Shown here: one piece after another, positions 51,934 to 60,631 of the stretch
Layout: every line of letters begins with the position of its first letter
Numbering within the stretch: the stretch's first letter is position 1
NCBI RefSeq assembly: GCF_022846435.1
Contig: NZ_AP025627.1
Span: 2,266,001-2,330,000 of the forward strand
Source: Parageobacillus sp. KH3-4
GTDB lineage: Bacteria; Bacillota; Bacilli; Bacillales; Anoxybacillaceae
Length of the DNA: 64,000 nt
Direction: 5' to 3'
Made by a program: the position numbers and the translations under genes
Notes under the pieces: generated by a model
Databases searched by the model: none
Told to the model about the DNA's origin: nothing
Seen by the model: only the letters and a program-made list of their open reading frames with translations

Positions 51934-52315
51934 ACGCGCGCCGGCCTATATTTCTACGCTTTTCTTTGCCTCATGGATTGGAACATATTTAGACCTTTAT
52001 TTTGTCGGAAATGGATTATATCATTTTCCACACAGGCCGTTCCCAGCTATTTTTTCGATTGACCTTTCCTTCACCTTAATCGGCCTGCCGCTCTTTGTCG
52101 CTTTTTTTCTTTGCATAATGGCAAAGCTGCGCGCGTGGCAACGGGGATGTTTTCTCATCACAGCGAGCCTGCTAATGACATGGATCGAAAAACAAGCAGA
52201 GACAATAGGATGGTTTGTCCACAGCTCCGAATGGAAGCATATGTATTCGTTTGTTGGGTATTCGCTGTTTATGGCGGTGGTCTGGAAGTTTTATCGCTGG
52301 ATGAGTCCGCTCTAG
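51860..52315 (+). CDS. Small membrane protein (CBO0543-like)
   Basis: 151 residues with about four membrane segments (ISTLFFASWIGTYLDLYFVG, IDLSFTLIGLPLFVAFFLCI, CFLITASLLMTWIEKQAETI, MYSFVGYSLFMAVVWKFYRW). The GTYLDLYFV and EKxxExxGW features match a family of Bacillus/Clostridium membrane proteins without known role. ATG at 51860 with GGGGAG 7 nt upstream lies within the DUF2515 gene (74-nt overlap in another frame). Confidence 0.7.
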   Translation: MPIVKRSKKWNWRSSPKTLSFIRVKRAPAYISTLFFASWIGTYLDLYFVGNGLYHFPHRPFPAIFSIDLSFTLIGLPLFVAFFLCIMAKLRAWQRGCFLITASLLMTWIEKQAETIGWFVHSSEWKHMYSFVGYSLFMAVVWKFYRWMSPL

Positions 52316-52328
52316 AGAAGATGGATAT

Positions 52329-52364
52329 CAAAAAGGATTGCCGCACTTCGCAGGCAATCCTTTG
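52329..52364. terminator. Bidirectional terminator
   Basis: AAAGGATTGCC / GGCAATCCTTT with a 10-nt loop. Serves the membrane gene from the left and the eight-gene PTS operon from the right. Confidence 0.88.
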
Positions 52365-52396
52365 TTAAGAAAAAACGAGGACATTTTACGATACTG

Positions 52397-53140
52397 TTAA
52401 CTTGCCCCTACTAAAACAGGAATTCTTTCTTTGTATTTTGCAATTAATCTGTTGTTATGTTCATCCGCCCCTTCCATATTGCCGCTTAAAAAGATCGGTG
52501 GTTCCAAACCGTTTTCCGCCATGAAGACAATAGCTTCAGCAAAGATAGCATTTAAAATCGCGCTTCCTACAACAGTAGAGGTAGGAGAAAATGGAACGGA
52601 AACATTTTCGTGGGATAAAATTGCGTCACCTTTCACGGAATAATTATTAATAACAAGATCAGCTACTTCGTATAACAACTTGCCACTTTTATGTCGTGAG
52701 GGCTGGCTTTTTGCATATTCCAAGGATGTAATGGCGATCGTATAAGCCCCCCTCTCTTTAGCCGTCAGCGCAACGTCAATCGGAACTGGGTTGCGCCCCG
52801 ATGTGGACAAAACAAAAAATACGTCTTCAGGACGGATATCCTCATGATCGATAAAATTTTGTGCGAAATCATTCATTCTCTCCAACATGGACGAACGGAC
52901 CGCACCTTCATGGAGCATAAGAGGTTCAAAAAATATTGGTTTAATTGGTACAAGCCCTCCAGCACGGTAAAACACTTCTTCCGTTAAAATGTGGGAGTGA
53001 CCGCATCCGAACAGTTGAATAATTCCACCTTTCTGAATGGCTTCACTTACTACATAAGCAGCTTTTTTTAGATTGTCCTTTTCATGTTTTAAAACGAGTC
53101 CCAGACGTTCGTTGACCTTTTGAAAATAATGTTCGATCAC
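52397..53140 (-). CDS. SIS domain protein (sugar isomerase-like)
   Basis: 247-residue SIS-domain protein of the type with a phosphosugar-binding site: LFGCGHSHILTEEVFYRAGG near residue 43 and VFFVLSTSGRNPVPIDVALT near 105 (the STSG loop). Expected to isomerise or deaminate an amino-sugar or ketose phosphate. GTG start overlapping the aldolase stop (GTGA) with AAAAGGGGTG upstream. Last gene of the operon. Proteins of this group occur beside PTS genes and are annotated only in general terms. Confidence 0.85.
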   Translation of the reverse strand: MIEHYFQKVNERLGLVLKHEKDNLKKAAYVVSEAIQKGGIIQLFGCGHSHILTEEVFYRAGGLVPIKPIFFEPLMLHEGAVRSSMLERMNDFAQNFIDHEDIRPEDVFFVLSTSGRNPVPIDVALTAKERGAYTIAITSLEYAKSQPSRHKSGKLLYEVADLVINNYSVKGDAILSHENVSVPFSPTSTVVGSAILNAIFAEAIVFMAENGLEPPIFLSGNMEGADEHNNRLIAKYKERIPVLVGAS

Positions 53141-53865
53141 GAGCTGATCACCCCTTTTAGTTGTAGAAAAATTTCTTTGACTTTGCTTGGATCTGACTCT
53201 CCCTTGCCTTGCAATACGTCACCAAATACGTGCGGCATAAATAATTCCAGATTTATTTTTCTGATCTCTTTGTATAAAACGGGCAGATGGTGAACTTTAA
53301 TGCCGCCCGCTGGCTCAATGGCTCTTATTCCTCTTTTGGCTGCTTCTTTGGCAATGAAAAGAAGCTCTTCTAGGTGATCGAGTCCTTTCATTGGCATGAC
53401 TTTTATGGATTCCACTCCACAAGCAGCAGCCAATTCCAATAATGGCTCTACTCTTATCTTTTTTCCTGTTGTCATTTTGGCAAAACCGACCTCCCCAGAT
53501 GGAGAGATAAGAGCAGTAACAATAGGAAAACATTGATTTGCTGCTAAAAATCCTTTGGCAAAAAGGGCTCTTTCCAATGGCTGATTGATATGTTCAGGGT
53601 TGCTCCTGACGGCTATATCAACCACTCGTTTCCACTCATCAAACTTTCCGCCACCACCAAGGCCGATACTGACAACCGGCGATGATTGCTTAATACTTTT
53701 CACCGCCCCAACGGCTTCTTCAATTGTGGCAAAATCCGCCGCTGCAATCCCTGGCACACAAAAGCCATCCGATGCTTCCAAAAGATCAGCGGCATTTTTT
53801 CCGTCCTTCGCTAAAACATTGAGCAGCAGCTGATCTTGAAATCGCTTTATATTAAATAGCTTCAT
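53137..53865 (-). CDS. KDGP aldolase family protein (DgaF-like)
   Basis: 242-residue TIM-barrel enzyme of the DUF1341/KDGP_aldolase family. Conserved parts are VVSIGLGGGGKFDEWKRVVD, LALFAKGFLAANQCFPIVTA (here RALFAKGFLAANQ) and ESIKVMPMKGLDHLEELLFI with a candidate Schiff-base Lys, then RAIEPAGGIKVHHLP. In Salmonella DgaF cleaves 2-keto-3-deoxy-6-phosphogluconate to pyruvate and glyceraldehyde-3-phosphate. Its presence sets the end point of the pathway. It overlaps the creatininase gene by 14 nt and has AAGGAG inside it. Confidence 0.85.
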   Translation of the reverse strand: MKLFNIKRFQDQLLLNVLAKDGKNAADLLEASDGFCVPGIAAADFATIEEAVGAVKSIKQSSPVVSIGLGGGGKFDEWKRVVDIAVRSNPEHINQPLERALFAKGFLAANQCFPIVTALISPSGEVGFAKMTTGKKIRVEPLLELAAACGVESIKVMPMKGLDHLEELLFIAKEAAKRGIRAIEPAGGIKVHHLPVLYKEIRKINLELFMPHVFGDVLQGKGESDPSKVKEIFLQLKGVISS

Positions 53866-54583
53866 TTTGTTCGCTCCTTAACATATATGCCATTTTGTCC
53901 AAAGCTGTTTCTACAATTATTCTTCCTTTTTCTTTTGTTGCTTTCGTCGCATCCCCTAACACCGCCGTTTGAGTAAATTCCTTCCATGGCGTTGGACTCA
54001 CGTCCGCTTCCTCATCTATACTCGGAATATCACAAATGGCTTTGCTCATGTCTACATATTCTTCAGCTAAATAAAGCATAATCGATGTTTCAATTTCACA
54101 AGCATGGAAATAGACGGAATGAATCGCCTCCGTTTCCCGTATTTCATTAGCGACTTTGTTCATGCCGGGATAGAAAAAATAAAAGGTTTTAAAATCGGGA
54201 AATTGATCATATAATATTCTTGCTGCTTCTTTTAACGCTGTTTGATTGCCAAGATGACCGTTGACCATTGCCCAAATCCGAAATCCTTGTTTATATAAAC
54301 TTGTTCCAATTTCCACCAACAAACGAATTAACGTCTCATTGGAAACAGATATACTACCGGGAAAATCGCGTAAACTCCATACTTGTCCATATGGAATGGC
54401 AGGGAGAACAAATCCTCCAACCTTTTCTGCCAACCGCCAGGCAAGACGTTCTGCCAAAATGGTGTCGGTACATAACGGGAGGTGCGGGCCATGGGCTTCC
54501 ACTGCACCTATAGGCATGATGGCAATGCTTGATTTCGTAATTTTCTTACCTATCTCGAATGAATTTTCCAAAGCAAAGTTCAT
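53852..54583 (-). CDS. Creatininase family amidohydrolase
   Basis: 243-residue metal-dependent amidohydrolase. The family signature is IAIMPIGAVEAHGPHLPLCT with DT (Glu, His and Asp ligands) near residue 25, plus MVNGHLGN and HACEIETSIMLYLAEE. Relatives hydrolyse creatinine, formamides (ArfB) or peptides (MftE). ATG at 54583 is preceded by AGTAGGTG; a GTG three codons upstream directly follows the lactonase stop. In this operon it may open a lactam or remove an acyl group from a phosphorylated sugar derivative; inference. Confidence 0.87.
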   Translation of the reverse strand: MNFALENSFEIGKKITKSSIAIMPIGAVEAHGPHLPLCTDTILAERLAWRLAEKVGGFVLPAIPYGQVWSLRDFPGSISVSNETLIRLLVEIGTSLYKQGFRIWAMVNGHLGNQTALKEAARILYDQFPDFKTFYFFYPGMNKVANEIRETEAIHSVYFHACEIETSIMLYLAEEYVDMSKAICDIPSIDEEADVSPTPWKEFTQTAVLGDATKATKEKGRIIVETALDKMAYMLRSEQNEAI

Positions 54584-54592
54584 CGATTTCAC

Positions 54593-55585
54593 CTACTTTT
54601 TAAATGTAAAGCAGCGGGAAGGGTTTTCTACAAAAAATAGATAAATTAGTTTTTCTCCGTCAAAACCGGCACGATTGGCTTCATCGATAAATCTTGGAAC
54701 CCATTTAGAAATGATATACTCTAAACCAAGCCCGTAATCATAATGTTTGTAATATGATTTTCTCGCCGTATCTCCACTCACTAGTATCTGTTCTTCGTAT
54801 CCTTTGCGGACAAGTTCTAAAATACAATGGATTCTTGTACTTTCCGGAGCATACTTTATCTTTCCAATGCCGTCAAAACAAAGGTAAGCACCAGTTTTAG
54901 CTATTTGTTCATGGTAATAAGGATCGGGGTTCCGGTCCATATGACCGAAACTTACATTAGACAAATCAACCCCTTCGCTTCGCAAAATTTCGATTTGCTC
55001 AAGAGCCATCGTACCTGCTTCCGTATGGGAATGAATCGGTGCTTTTGTTGCGTGATGTGCTCTGGCGACGGCACGTATTGTTTTTTCTTCTAAAGGACTA
55101 ATTCGGTTGTAACCTGTTCCGAATTTCACTTGCCCTCCTTTATAAGATGTTCCTTCAAGCCCTTCCTCTACTTCTTGGATGACAAATTCCGCCAGTTCAT
55201 TTATAGTTGCGGTTTCTATCCACTCATAATAGGTAGCATAAGGACCTACTATTTTTTGTATTTTTTCTTCCAATTTAGCTCCCCATAAAAAGCTTTTATT
55301 AAAACCGGCTGTGCCAATAATATGGATTTTTGCTTTTTTTGCAATGTCTGCAACAGCTTCTACATCTCTTCCATAATCTACTGCAGTAGCATCCACAATC
55401 GCATTACCGCCATGTTTAACAAAGTCTAGAACGTCTTTCAATGATTTTTCCTTATCATCCAACAATAAATCGTCCTCTCCTTTTTCTTTCCAATACGGCG
55501 GGCGGCAAACAATGTGCTCATGGGAATAAGTAAATCCTAACTGTTCAGGATGAATATCTCCATGCAATGTACGAATAAAACTCAT
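54593..55585 (-). CDS. Phosphotriesterase family hydrolase (probable sugar-lactone-phosphate lactonase)
   Basis: Amidohydrolase-superfamily enzyme of 330 residues (cog1735/Php type). Metal ligands: FTYSHEHIV (HxH) near residue 20, the bridging Lys in GGQVKFGTGYN near 150, IHSHTEAG near 186, FGHMDRNPD near 215, and the final Asp in VSGDTARKSYY near 270. Listeria and Bacillus relatives are, from published work I recall, lactonases for pentono-1,4-lactone-5-phosphates. Such a step follows naturally on PTS uptake of a lactone. It lies between the IIC gene and the creatininase gene and abuts the latter. Confidence 0.88.
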   Translation of the reverse strand: MSFIRTLHGDIHPEQLGFTYSHEHIVCRPPYWKEKGEDDLLLDDKEKSLKDVLDFVKHGGNAIVDATAVDYGRDVEAVADIAKKAKIHIIGTAGFNKSFLWGAKLEEKIQKIVGPYATYYEWIETATINELAEFVIQEVEEGLEGTSYKGGQVKFGTGYNRISPLEEKTIRAVARAHHATKAPIHSHTEAGTMALEQIEILRSEGVDLSNVSFGHMDRNPDPYYHEQIAKTGAYLCFDGIGKIKYAPESTRIHCILELVRKGYEEQILVSGDTARKSYYKHYDYGLGLEYIISKWVPRFIDEANRAGFDGEKLIYLFFVENPSRCFTFKK

Positions 55586-55685
55586 TTTTCAACACCTCCA
55601 GCACAAATCCTCTGCTGCGGCAGATAAAACTAGATTCCATCACTTTGAACGGTGTTTTTGCCCAGCCCGCCTTCCTTAACAAAAT

Positions 55686-56981
55686 CTAGAAGAATAATTG
55701 GGCAAGCATTTTAATAACAGGCCCGAGAATAAACATATCCGAGTCAGCTGCCCACATAGCGGTGTCAGGGATTGTACTCGATATTAAAAATTTCACCATA
55801 ATATACTGTCCCCATGCCACCACTGTTGCGGTCATAAATCCGCCTAACAAGGCTCCTCTTACACCACCTGTCGCATTGCCAAACACTCCCGCTGTCGCGG
55901 CATGGAAGAATAGAACAATCATCGTTGGTACAAATACATAACCAACAGTATTTCCGATAATAACAAGCCAAATTAATGCTCCTGCGAACGCACCTAAAAA
56001 TCCTAATATTACCGCGTTTGGAGCATAAGGAAAAACAACCGGACAATCGAGAGCCGGCTTCGCTCCCGGCACAAGCTTGGTCGCAATGCCGTTAAAAGCT
56101 GGAACAATTTCGCCAATAAACATCCGAACTCCCATTAGCACAACAGCAATCCCTGCGGCAAACGTAAAGGATTGGACAATCGAATAGATAATAAAGTTTT
56201 GGCTTCCTGCTTTCTTAATTAATTCCTCTGCTCCTGGAGTTCCTTTTAGAGAAACAATGATAGCACCTACTAAAAATAACGTTCCCATCGTCAGCGCAGT
56301 AATGACATTAGAATCCCTTAAAAACTCTAATCCTTTTGGAAGTTTGATCTTTTCTGAATCATTTTCCTTGTTCCCAAGCACTTTACCGGACAGTGCCCCA
56401 ATCAACGCAACCGATGCAGAAGTATGACCTAAAGCAATATTATCGTTTCCCATAATTTTCCTCATAAATGGTTGTGTAAGCGCTGGCTGTAACGTCCAAT
56501 AGAGCCCCATAATAATAGACAGAAAGATAACAAGTTTCCAAAATGACACATCTCCGACGGCATGAATAACAATGCCGGCAAAAACGGTCGTTGTCCAAAA
56601 CATCATATGTCCAGTCAGATAAATGTATTTAAATTTGGTCAATCTGGCGAGGAAAACGTTAATTAAAAAACCTATTGTCATGGCTAAAGTTACCGCACTA
56701 CCGTATTTCGCGTTAAATCCTTCCTGCCCTATAAACTTACCTAACGATTCCGACTTTAAATTAAATACTTCTTTCCACATAGGTTCAAAAACAGTCAAAG
56801 AATCTACGATAACGCCAGCACCAGCGCCAATAATTAGGAACCCGATGACAGCCTTAAATGTGCCGCTGATAACTTGATTAGTTTTTTTCTTCTGCAATAG
56901 CAAACCAATAAATACAATGAAACCGAGCAATATAGCCGGCGTTCCAAACACATTGTCAGCAATCCACTTAATGATTTCCAT
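55686..56981 (-). CDS. PTS EIIC, ascorbate type (SgaT/UlaA)
   Basis: Membrane channel of 431 residues with 10-11 membrane segments, belonging to the L-ascorbate (SgaT/UlaA) family: IGLLLQKKKTNQVISGTFKA near residue 25, ALGHTSASVALIGALSG, GEIVPAFNGIATKLVPGAKP ALDCPVVFPYAPNAVILGF. Substrates of this family are ascorbate and other sugar acids or lactones. With the separate IIA and IIB genes upstream it forms a complete permease. 29 nt after the IIB stop. Confidence 0.9.
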   Translation of the reverse strand: MEIIKWIADNVFGTPAILLGFIVFIGLLLQKKKTNQVISGTFKAVIGFLIIGAGAGVIVDSLTVFEPMWKEVFNLKSESLGKFIGQEGFNAKYGSAVTLAMTIGFLINVFLARLTKFKYIYLTGHMMFWTTTVFAGIVIHAVGDVSFWKLVIFLSIIMGLYWTLQPALTQPFMRKIMGNDNIALGHTSASVALIGALSGKVLGNKENDSEKIKLPKGLEFLRDSNVITALTMGTLFLVGAIIVSLKGTPGAEELIKKAGSQNFIIYSIVQSFTFAAGIAVVLMGVRMFIGEIVPAFNGIATKLVPGAKPALDCPVVFPYAPNAVILGFLGAFAGALIWLVIIGNTVGYVFVPTMIVLFFHAATAGVFGNATGGVRGALLGGFMTATVVAWGQYIMVKFLISSTIPDTAMWAADSDMFILGPVIKMLAQLFF

Positions 56982-57009
56982 TGGCCATCTCTCCTAATAT
57001 GAAGATTTA

Positions 57010-57276
57010 TTATTCTAAGTTCTCCTTTAAGGCATTTTTAATTTCCACTCGATCAAAATAGTTATTCACAATAATGATTTTCGCGTTTACACCTGCTAAA
57101 GAATCAGCCAATTCCCTGTTGGTCACGATAAAATCCACATCCATGCTTGATGCACTAGAAACATCCGTATGTTCTACATCTGCCATAATTCCTAGTTCGG
57201 ACAAAACTTGTTCCACATTCATTCTTAAAATTAAACTCGTTCCCTGTCCGAGGCCACAAACGCATAATAACTTCAT
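57010..57276 (-). CDS. PTS EIIB, lactose/ascorbate type
   Basis: 88-residue phosphotransfer protein. The phosphorylated Cys is in LLCVCGLGQGTSLILRMNVE (Cys5 or Cys7, CGxGxGTS motif). Takes the phosphoryl group from EIIA and passes it to the imported sugar. The ATG overlaps the IIA stop (ATGA). Confidence 0.92.
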   Translation of the reverse strand: MKLLCVCGLGQGTSLILRMNVEQVLSELGIMADVEHTDVSSASSMDVDFIVTNRELADSLAGVNAKIIIVNNYFDRVEIKNALKENLE

Positions 57277-57716
57277 GCTTCCACTCCTCTAATCAAAATT
57301 TCAATTTCCTCATATGTCTTTGCATGGATCATCTTTTCGATCGTCTCTTTATTTCCTAACAATGCCATTAACTTTTTTAAAATTGCCAAGTGTTCATTAT
57401 TATTAGAAGCTCCAAGAGCTAACACAAGCTTGACAGGATCGTTTAGTTTATTTCCGAATTCGATCGGTTCTGCCAACTGCACGAGCGATACTGACGCTTC
57501 TTTTACTCCATCTTCCGGCCTTGCATGCGGTAAAGCTACTTGCGGCGCTAAAACAAAATATGGTCCATTATTTCTATACGATTCCACCATCGCCTCTATA
57601 TAAGAATGATCGACATGATTTTGATCAGCGAGTAATTGTCCCGCTTTCCTAATAGCCTCTTCAGGTGTATTAGCTTTTACATTCAATGCTACTAGGTTTG
57701 GTTCTAAAAACTTCAT
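57273..57716 (-). CDS. PTS EIIA (fructose/mannitol-like)
   Basis: 147-residue phosphocarrier with the active His in YFVLAPQVALPHARPEDGV near residue 63. Same domain type as the C-terminal domain of the regulator encoded upstream. Receives phosphate from HPr and donates to EIIB. Starts 2 nt after the regulator stop. Confidence 0.92.
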   Translation of the reverse strand: MKFLEPNLVALNVKANTPEEAIRKAGQLLADQNHVDHSYIEAMVESYRNNGPYFVLAPQVALPHARPEDGVKEASVSLVQLAEPIEFGNKLNDPVKLVLALGASNNNEHLAILKKLMALLGNKETIEKMIHAKTYEEIEILIRGVEA

Positions 57717-57718
57717 GA

Positions 57719-59863
57719 CTAATCTCCTTTTTGCTCTTTGTTATCCTCGTCCATTTTCTTTTTCAAATACGACCATATTTCTTCAGGCGTATAACATCGA
57801 ATTAACTCTTGGACAAATTCAGATGACTGAAAGCATTCCGACAATGTTGATAATGCATGAAGATGAATGTCTGGATCTACTGATGCCAAAACAAAGATTA
57901 ATTGAACATCATGTTCTTTTTTTTCCGAAAAAGAAACCGGCTCTTTCAGCACCAATAAACTAATCCCTGGCTTCTTCACCCCTTCGTCCGGCTTTCCATG
58001 AGGAAGCGCTACTTTCGGCGCGATGATGATGTACGGTCCCAAATTTTTAATGTGATTGATCATCGCAACAACATATTGCTGCGTTATTCTACCGGTGCGT
58101 AAAAGCGGTTTAGAGGCGAGCTCTATTGCATGCTCCCAATTTTCCACTTTCGCCGCAATTTGAATATATTCTAGTGAAAGTAGATCAAGTAAACCCGGTT
58201 TGCTCGTCCAATTTTTTGGAATAAAAGGCTTATAAAAGTATTCCTTTAATGCGGTCATTAGTGCTTGTTCATCTTTTATATCAGCGTATTGTTTAACGAT
58301 TCCTAAAATCGCTTCTGGGGAGTATTTTGTGTTCTGTGATGCGCTTTCGCCAAATAAAACATGAACTTTTTTTAACAGCGCTTCTTTTTCTTGATCCGTT
58401 AAAATCGGATTCACAACGAATACAGGATGCTTTTTCTTGGAAACTGGAACAGTCGAGACAGCAAAATCAATGTCATGAAAATCTCTTTGCTCGTAATCCC
58501 TTAAAGAAATGGTCTCCACAAAGTCAACGGCTGAAAATAATCCTTCCAACTGTTGTCGTAAAATGGTTGAAGTGCCGATGCCGCTTGCGCAAATAAGAAT
58601 GGCGCGTTTCCGTTCTTTTGGCTGAATTCCTTCTTTACGCAGCCATCCTCCAAAATGTATAGCAATTAACGCGACCTCCTCATCGCTAACTTTCTTGCCG
58701 ATAGCGGTTTCAAAATGATGAATCACCTTTTTTGTAATGAAGAAAAGGTCTTTATATTTTGTCTTAATTAGCTCAATCAGCGGATTTTCCACTTGTAAGC
58801 CATATTTAATTCTGTAATAGGCAGGCTTTAAATGTAAAAGCAAGTTTTCCTCAACTGCTTTCCTGTTTGGAAACGTAATACATGTGAGGGCTTGAAATTC
58901 TGTAACCATTTTTTGCACAATATTTGTTAGATTCTTATAATCATCATGACTTTGCAGAGAATTCCCAGAATATTGGACTTTGCTGCTTAATAAATGAGTA
59001 GCTAAATAGTAAACTTCATCATCCGGAATAGAAGTTTGAAAGATGGATTCCAACTTGCTTCTTGCTGTTTGTGCCGCTTCAAATTCTTTCGTTTGTCGGA
59101 TCACTTCTTTTTCCACCGGATCAAAATCAATTTTTTTGCCTTGGACGATTCGCTTTCCAAATAGCCAAAAGCGCAGAGCTAAGTGGTACAAAACATCATC
59201 TGCAAATTGTATATTTAAATTCTTTTCACATTCATTTAAGACATCAAGTATACTTCTTAACTCGCTTAAGACTGTAGTTGACTCATCCTCATCATGAATC
59301 AACAGGCGTTTTAAATTACCTAAAACCGTTTGCCAATCTTGTTGGTGTGGGACAACAAGGGATAAGTAATATACGATCGCCCTTCGTTTATCTTCTTCCT
59401 TTCCCTTTATTACATAGCCAGTATAGCGGGTAAAACAAAGAGTTAATTGGAAACTGTTCAACTGTGCACATAATTTCTTTAAATCTTTAATAGTCGTATT
59501 TCTGCTCACTTTTGTTTTTTCTGATAAATCTTTCAGGAAAAGAGGTGGTTCCTCTACTAATAAATGGATTGCAAGCCATGCTAACCTTTCTTTCTCGGAA
59601 TATGCGTAATTCCATACCTCTAAGTTTTTTAATTTTTCGGGAATAGCTTGCCTCGTCCGTTCTGTTACATAAAAACCGGAAGTCCGAACATATTTCACCT
59701 CATCAAGATGATTGCTCTTTAACCAATAGTTAATCTTTTCTATATCGTAATAAACCGTTCGTCTGGATATATTAAACTTTTTGATCAACTCCTTTACTGA
59801 TAAATAACCATCGCGCCTTACCAACTCATGTAATATCGCAGTACTGCGTTCATCAAGCGACAT
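57719..59863 (-). CDS. PRD-containing transcriptional activator (LicR/MtlR type)
   Basis: 714-residue regulator of the BglG/LicR class. Order: winged HTH (ELVRRDGYLSVKELIKKFNI) about 5-60, a second HTH_Mga-like segment about 80-160, two PTS-regulation domains about 190-400, an EIIB-like domain with the Cys in AILICASGIGTSTILRQQLE about 418, and an EIIA-like domain with the His in IIAPKVALPHGKPDEGVKKP about 640. Activity is set by phosphorylation, so it senses traffic through its own PTS. ATG at 59863 with GGGGGG 8 nt upstream; the six extra codons were dropped. First gene of the operon, so autoregulated. Confidence 0.9.
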   Translation of the reverse strand: MSLDERSTAILHELVRRDGYLSVKELIKKFNISRRTVYYDIEKINYWLKSNHLDEVKYVRTSGFYVTERTRQAIPEKLKNLEVWNYAYSEKERLAWLAIHLLVEEPPLFLKDLSEKTKVSRNTTIKDLKKLCAQLNSFQLTLCFTRYTGYVIKGKEEDKRRAIVYYLSLVVPHQQDWQTVLGNLKRLLIHDEDESTTVLSELRSILDVLNECEKNLNIQFADDVLYHLALRFWLFGKRIVQGKKIDFDPVEKEVIRQTKEFEAAQTARSKLESIFQTSIPDDEVYYLATHLLSSKVQYSGNSLQSHDDYKNLTNIVQKMVTEFQALTCITFPNRKAVEENLLLHLKPAYYRIKYGLQVENPLIELIKTKYKDLFFITKKVIHHFETAIGKKVSDEEVALIAIHFGGWLRKEGIQPKERKRAILICASGIGTSTILRQQLEGLFSAVDFVETISLRDYEQRDFHDIDFAVSTVPVSKKKHPVFVVNPILTDQEKEALLKKVHVLFGESASQNTKYSPEAILGIVKQYADIKDEQALMTALKEYFYKPFIPKNWTSKPGLLDLLSLEYIQIAAKVENWEHAIELASKPLLRTGRITQQYVVAMINHIKNLGPYIIIAPKVALPHGKPDEGVKKPGISLLVLKEPVSFSEKKEHDVQLIFVLASVDPDIHLHALSTLSECFQSSEFVQELIRCYTPEEIWSYLKKKMDEDNKEQKGD

Positions 59864-59876
59864 TGTCAGACCCCCC

Positions 59877-59956
59877 TGCACAATTGTGCAAAATCGGATT
59901 GGTCTTAAAAATATTTAGCCATTGCTTAATTTCATTTTATTAGAAAGCGCTCCCGC
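59877..59956 (-). promoter_or_regulatory. Palindrome and cre-like site before the PRD operon
   Basis: TGCACAATTGTGCA (59877-59890) is a perfect 14-bp palindrome directly before the ribosome site. A half (TTGTGCA) recurs at 59985-59991. TAGAAAGCGCTCCCGC (59941-59956) resembles a CcpA cre site (TGAAAGCGCTTTCA) in its central GAAAGCGCT. Together they suggest an operator plus catabolite control. Confidence 0.55.
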
Positions 59957-60029
59957 TTATAAGGCCAAATTTCCCACACTATGTTTGTGCAAAACTGTAC
60001 TAAAAATCATCCTAAATGATTGTCATCAT

Positions 60030-60300
60030 CGTTTGATGGAAAACAGTTTTGTGCCTTTGGAGGATATTCGGAATTTGCGGGATTTGTCCCATTGCGTAAC
60101 AAATGGCTCAGGCAATAGATCACGGAAAAAACGCATCCAGAAAGTGTGAGAGAAGTTTAAGTTTCGTCATTTCCGGTGTGTTCGGGGATTTCTGGGCGCA
60201 AGCCGCTCAAACGTTTGGTGGATAAGAATATATCGGAGGCACAAGCGATCGAGTCTTGTCTTCATGGAAGGATGCAACAAAATCAGAAAGAAAAGAAAAC
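60030..60300 (+). mobile_element. IS110-family transposase fragment
   Basis: Two plus frames give SFVPLEDIRNLRDLSHCVTN ... RKKRIQKV and then GISGRKPLKRLVDKNISEAQ AIESCLHGRMQQ, the middle part of an IS110/IS116/IS902 transposase (target for the conserved SGR motif). N-terminal RuvC part and C-terminus absent. Confidence 0.75.
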
Positions 60301-60318
60301 GCATCAAACAAACAAAAT

Positions 60319-60369
60319 AAGGGTTGACGTAAAACATCACCCGAAGGCGACGTTTTGCGTCAACCCCTT
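60319..60369. repeat. Long imperfect hairpin
   Basis: 51-nt inverted repeat: 60319-60338 pairs with 60349-60369 over 19 of 20 positions with one bulged C and a 10-nt loop. Centre rich in GC (CCCGAAGG). Flanked by TTCTTATAT, so it might act as a strong terminator, or belong to the ruined mobile element next to it. Confidence 0.75.
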
Positions 60370-60467
60370 CTTATATAAAATTTAGGGGTGAACGGCCGGA
60401 ATCCACGCAATCAGTATAAAGATCTTTACTTTTTCTTATAAAAGAAGCGTTATTTTTTATGAATTCT

Positions 60468-60612
60468 TTATACAGCTAATCTTGCTCTGTAACCCTCTTC
60501 CATAGCTTCGAATGCCCTTCTTACTTTTAAAGCGTCTCCTACAGTAATGATTTTTTCCACCTTACCTTGCAGTTTCTCCGCAAGCGTATTTTCAGGAAGA
60601 TAAAGAAATCTC
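60468..60612 (-). pseudogene. C-terminal scrap of an FAD/FMN oxidoreductase (2,4-dienoyl-CoA reductase-like)
   Basis: 48 residues ending KIITVGDALKVRRAFEAMEE and GYRARLAV then a stop, matching the C-terminus of old-yellow-enzyme/2-enoate reductase fusion proteins (GDAxxPRxxxEAIxEGxxA). The rest of the gene is missing. Confidence 0.65.
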
Positions 60613-60631
60613 CTATTGACAAAGCTTCGTT

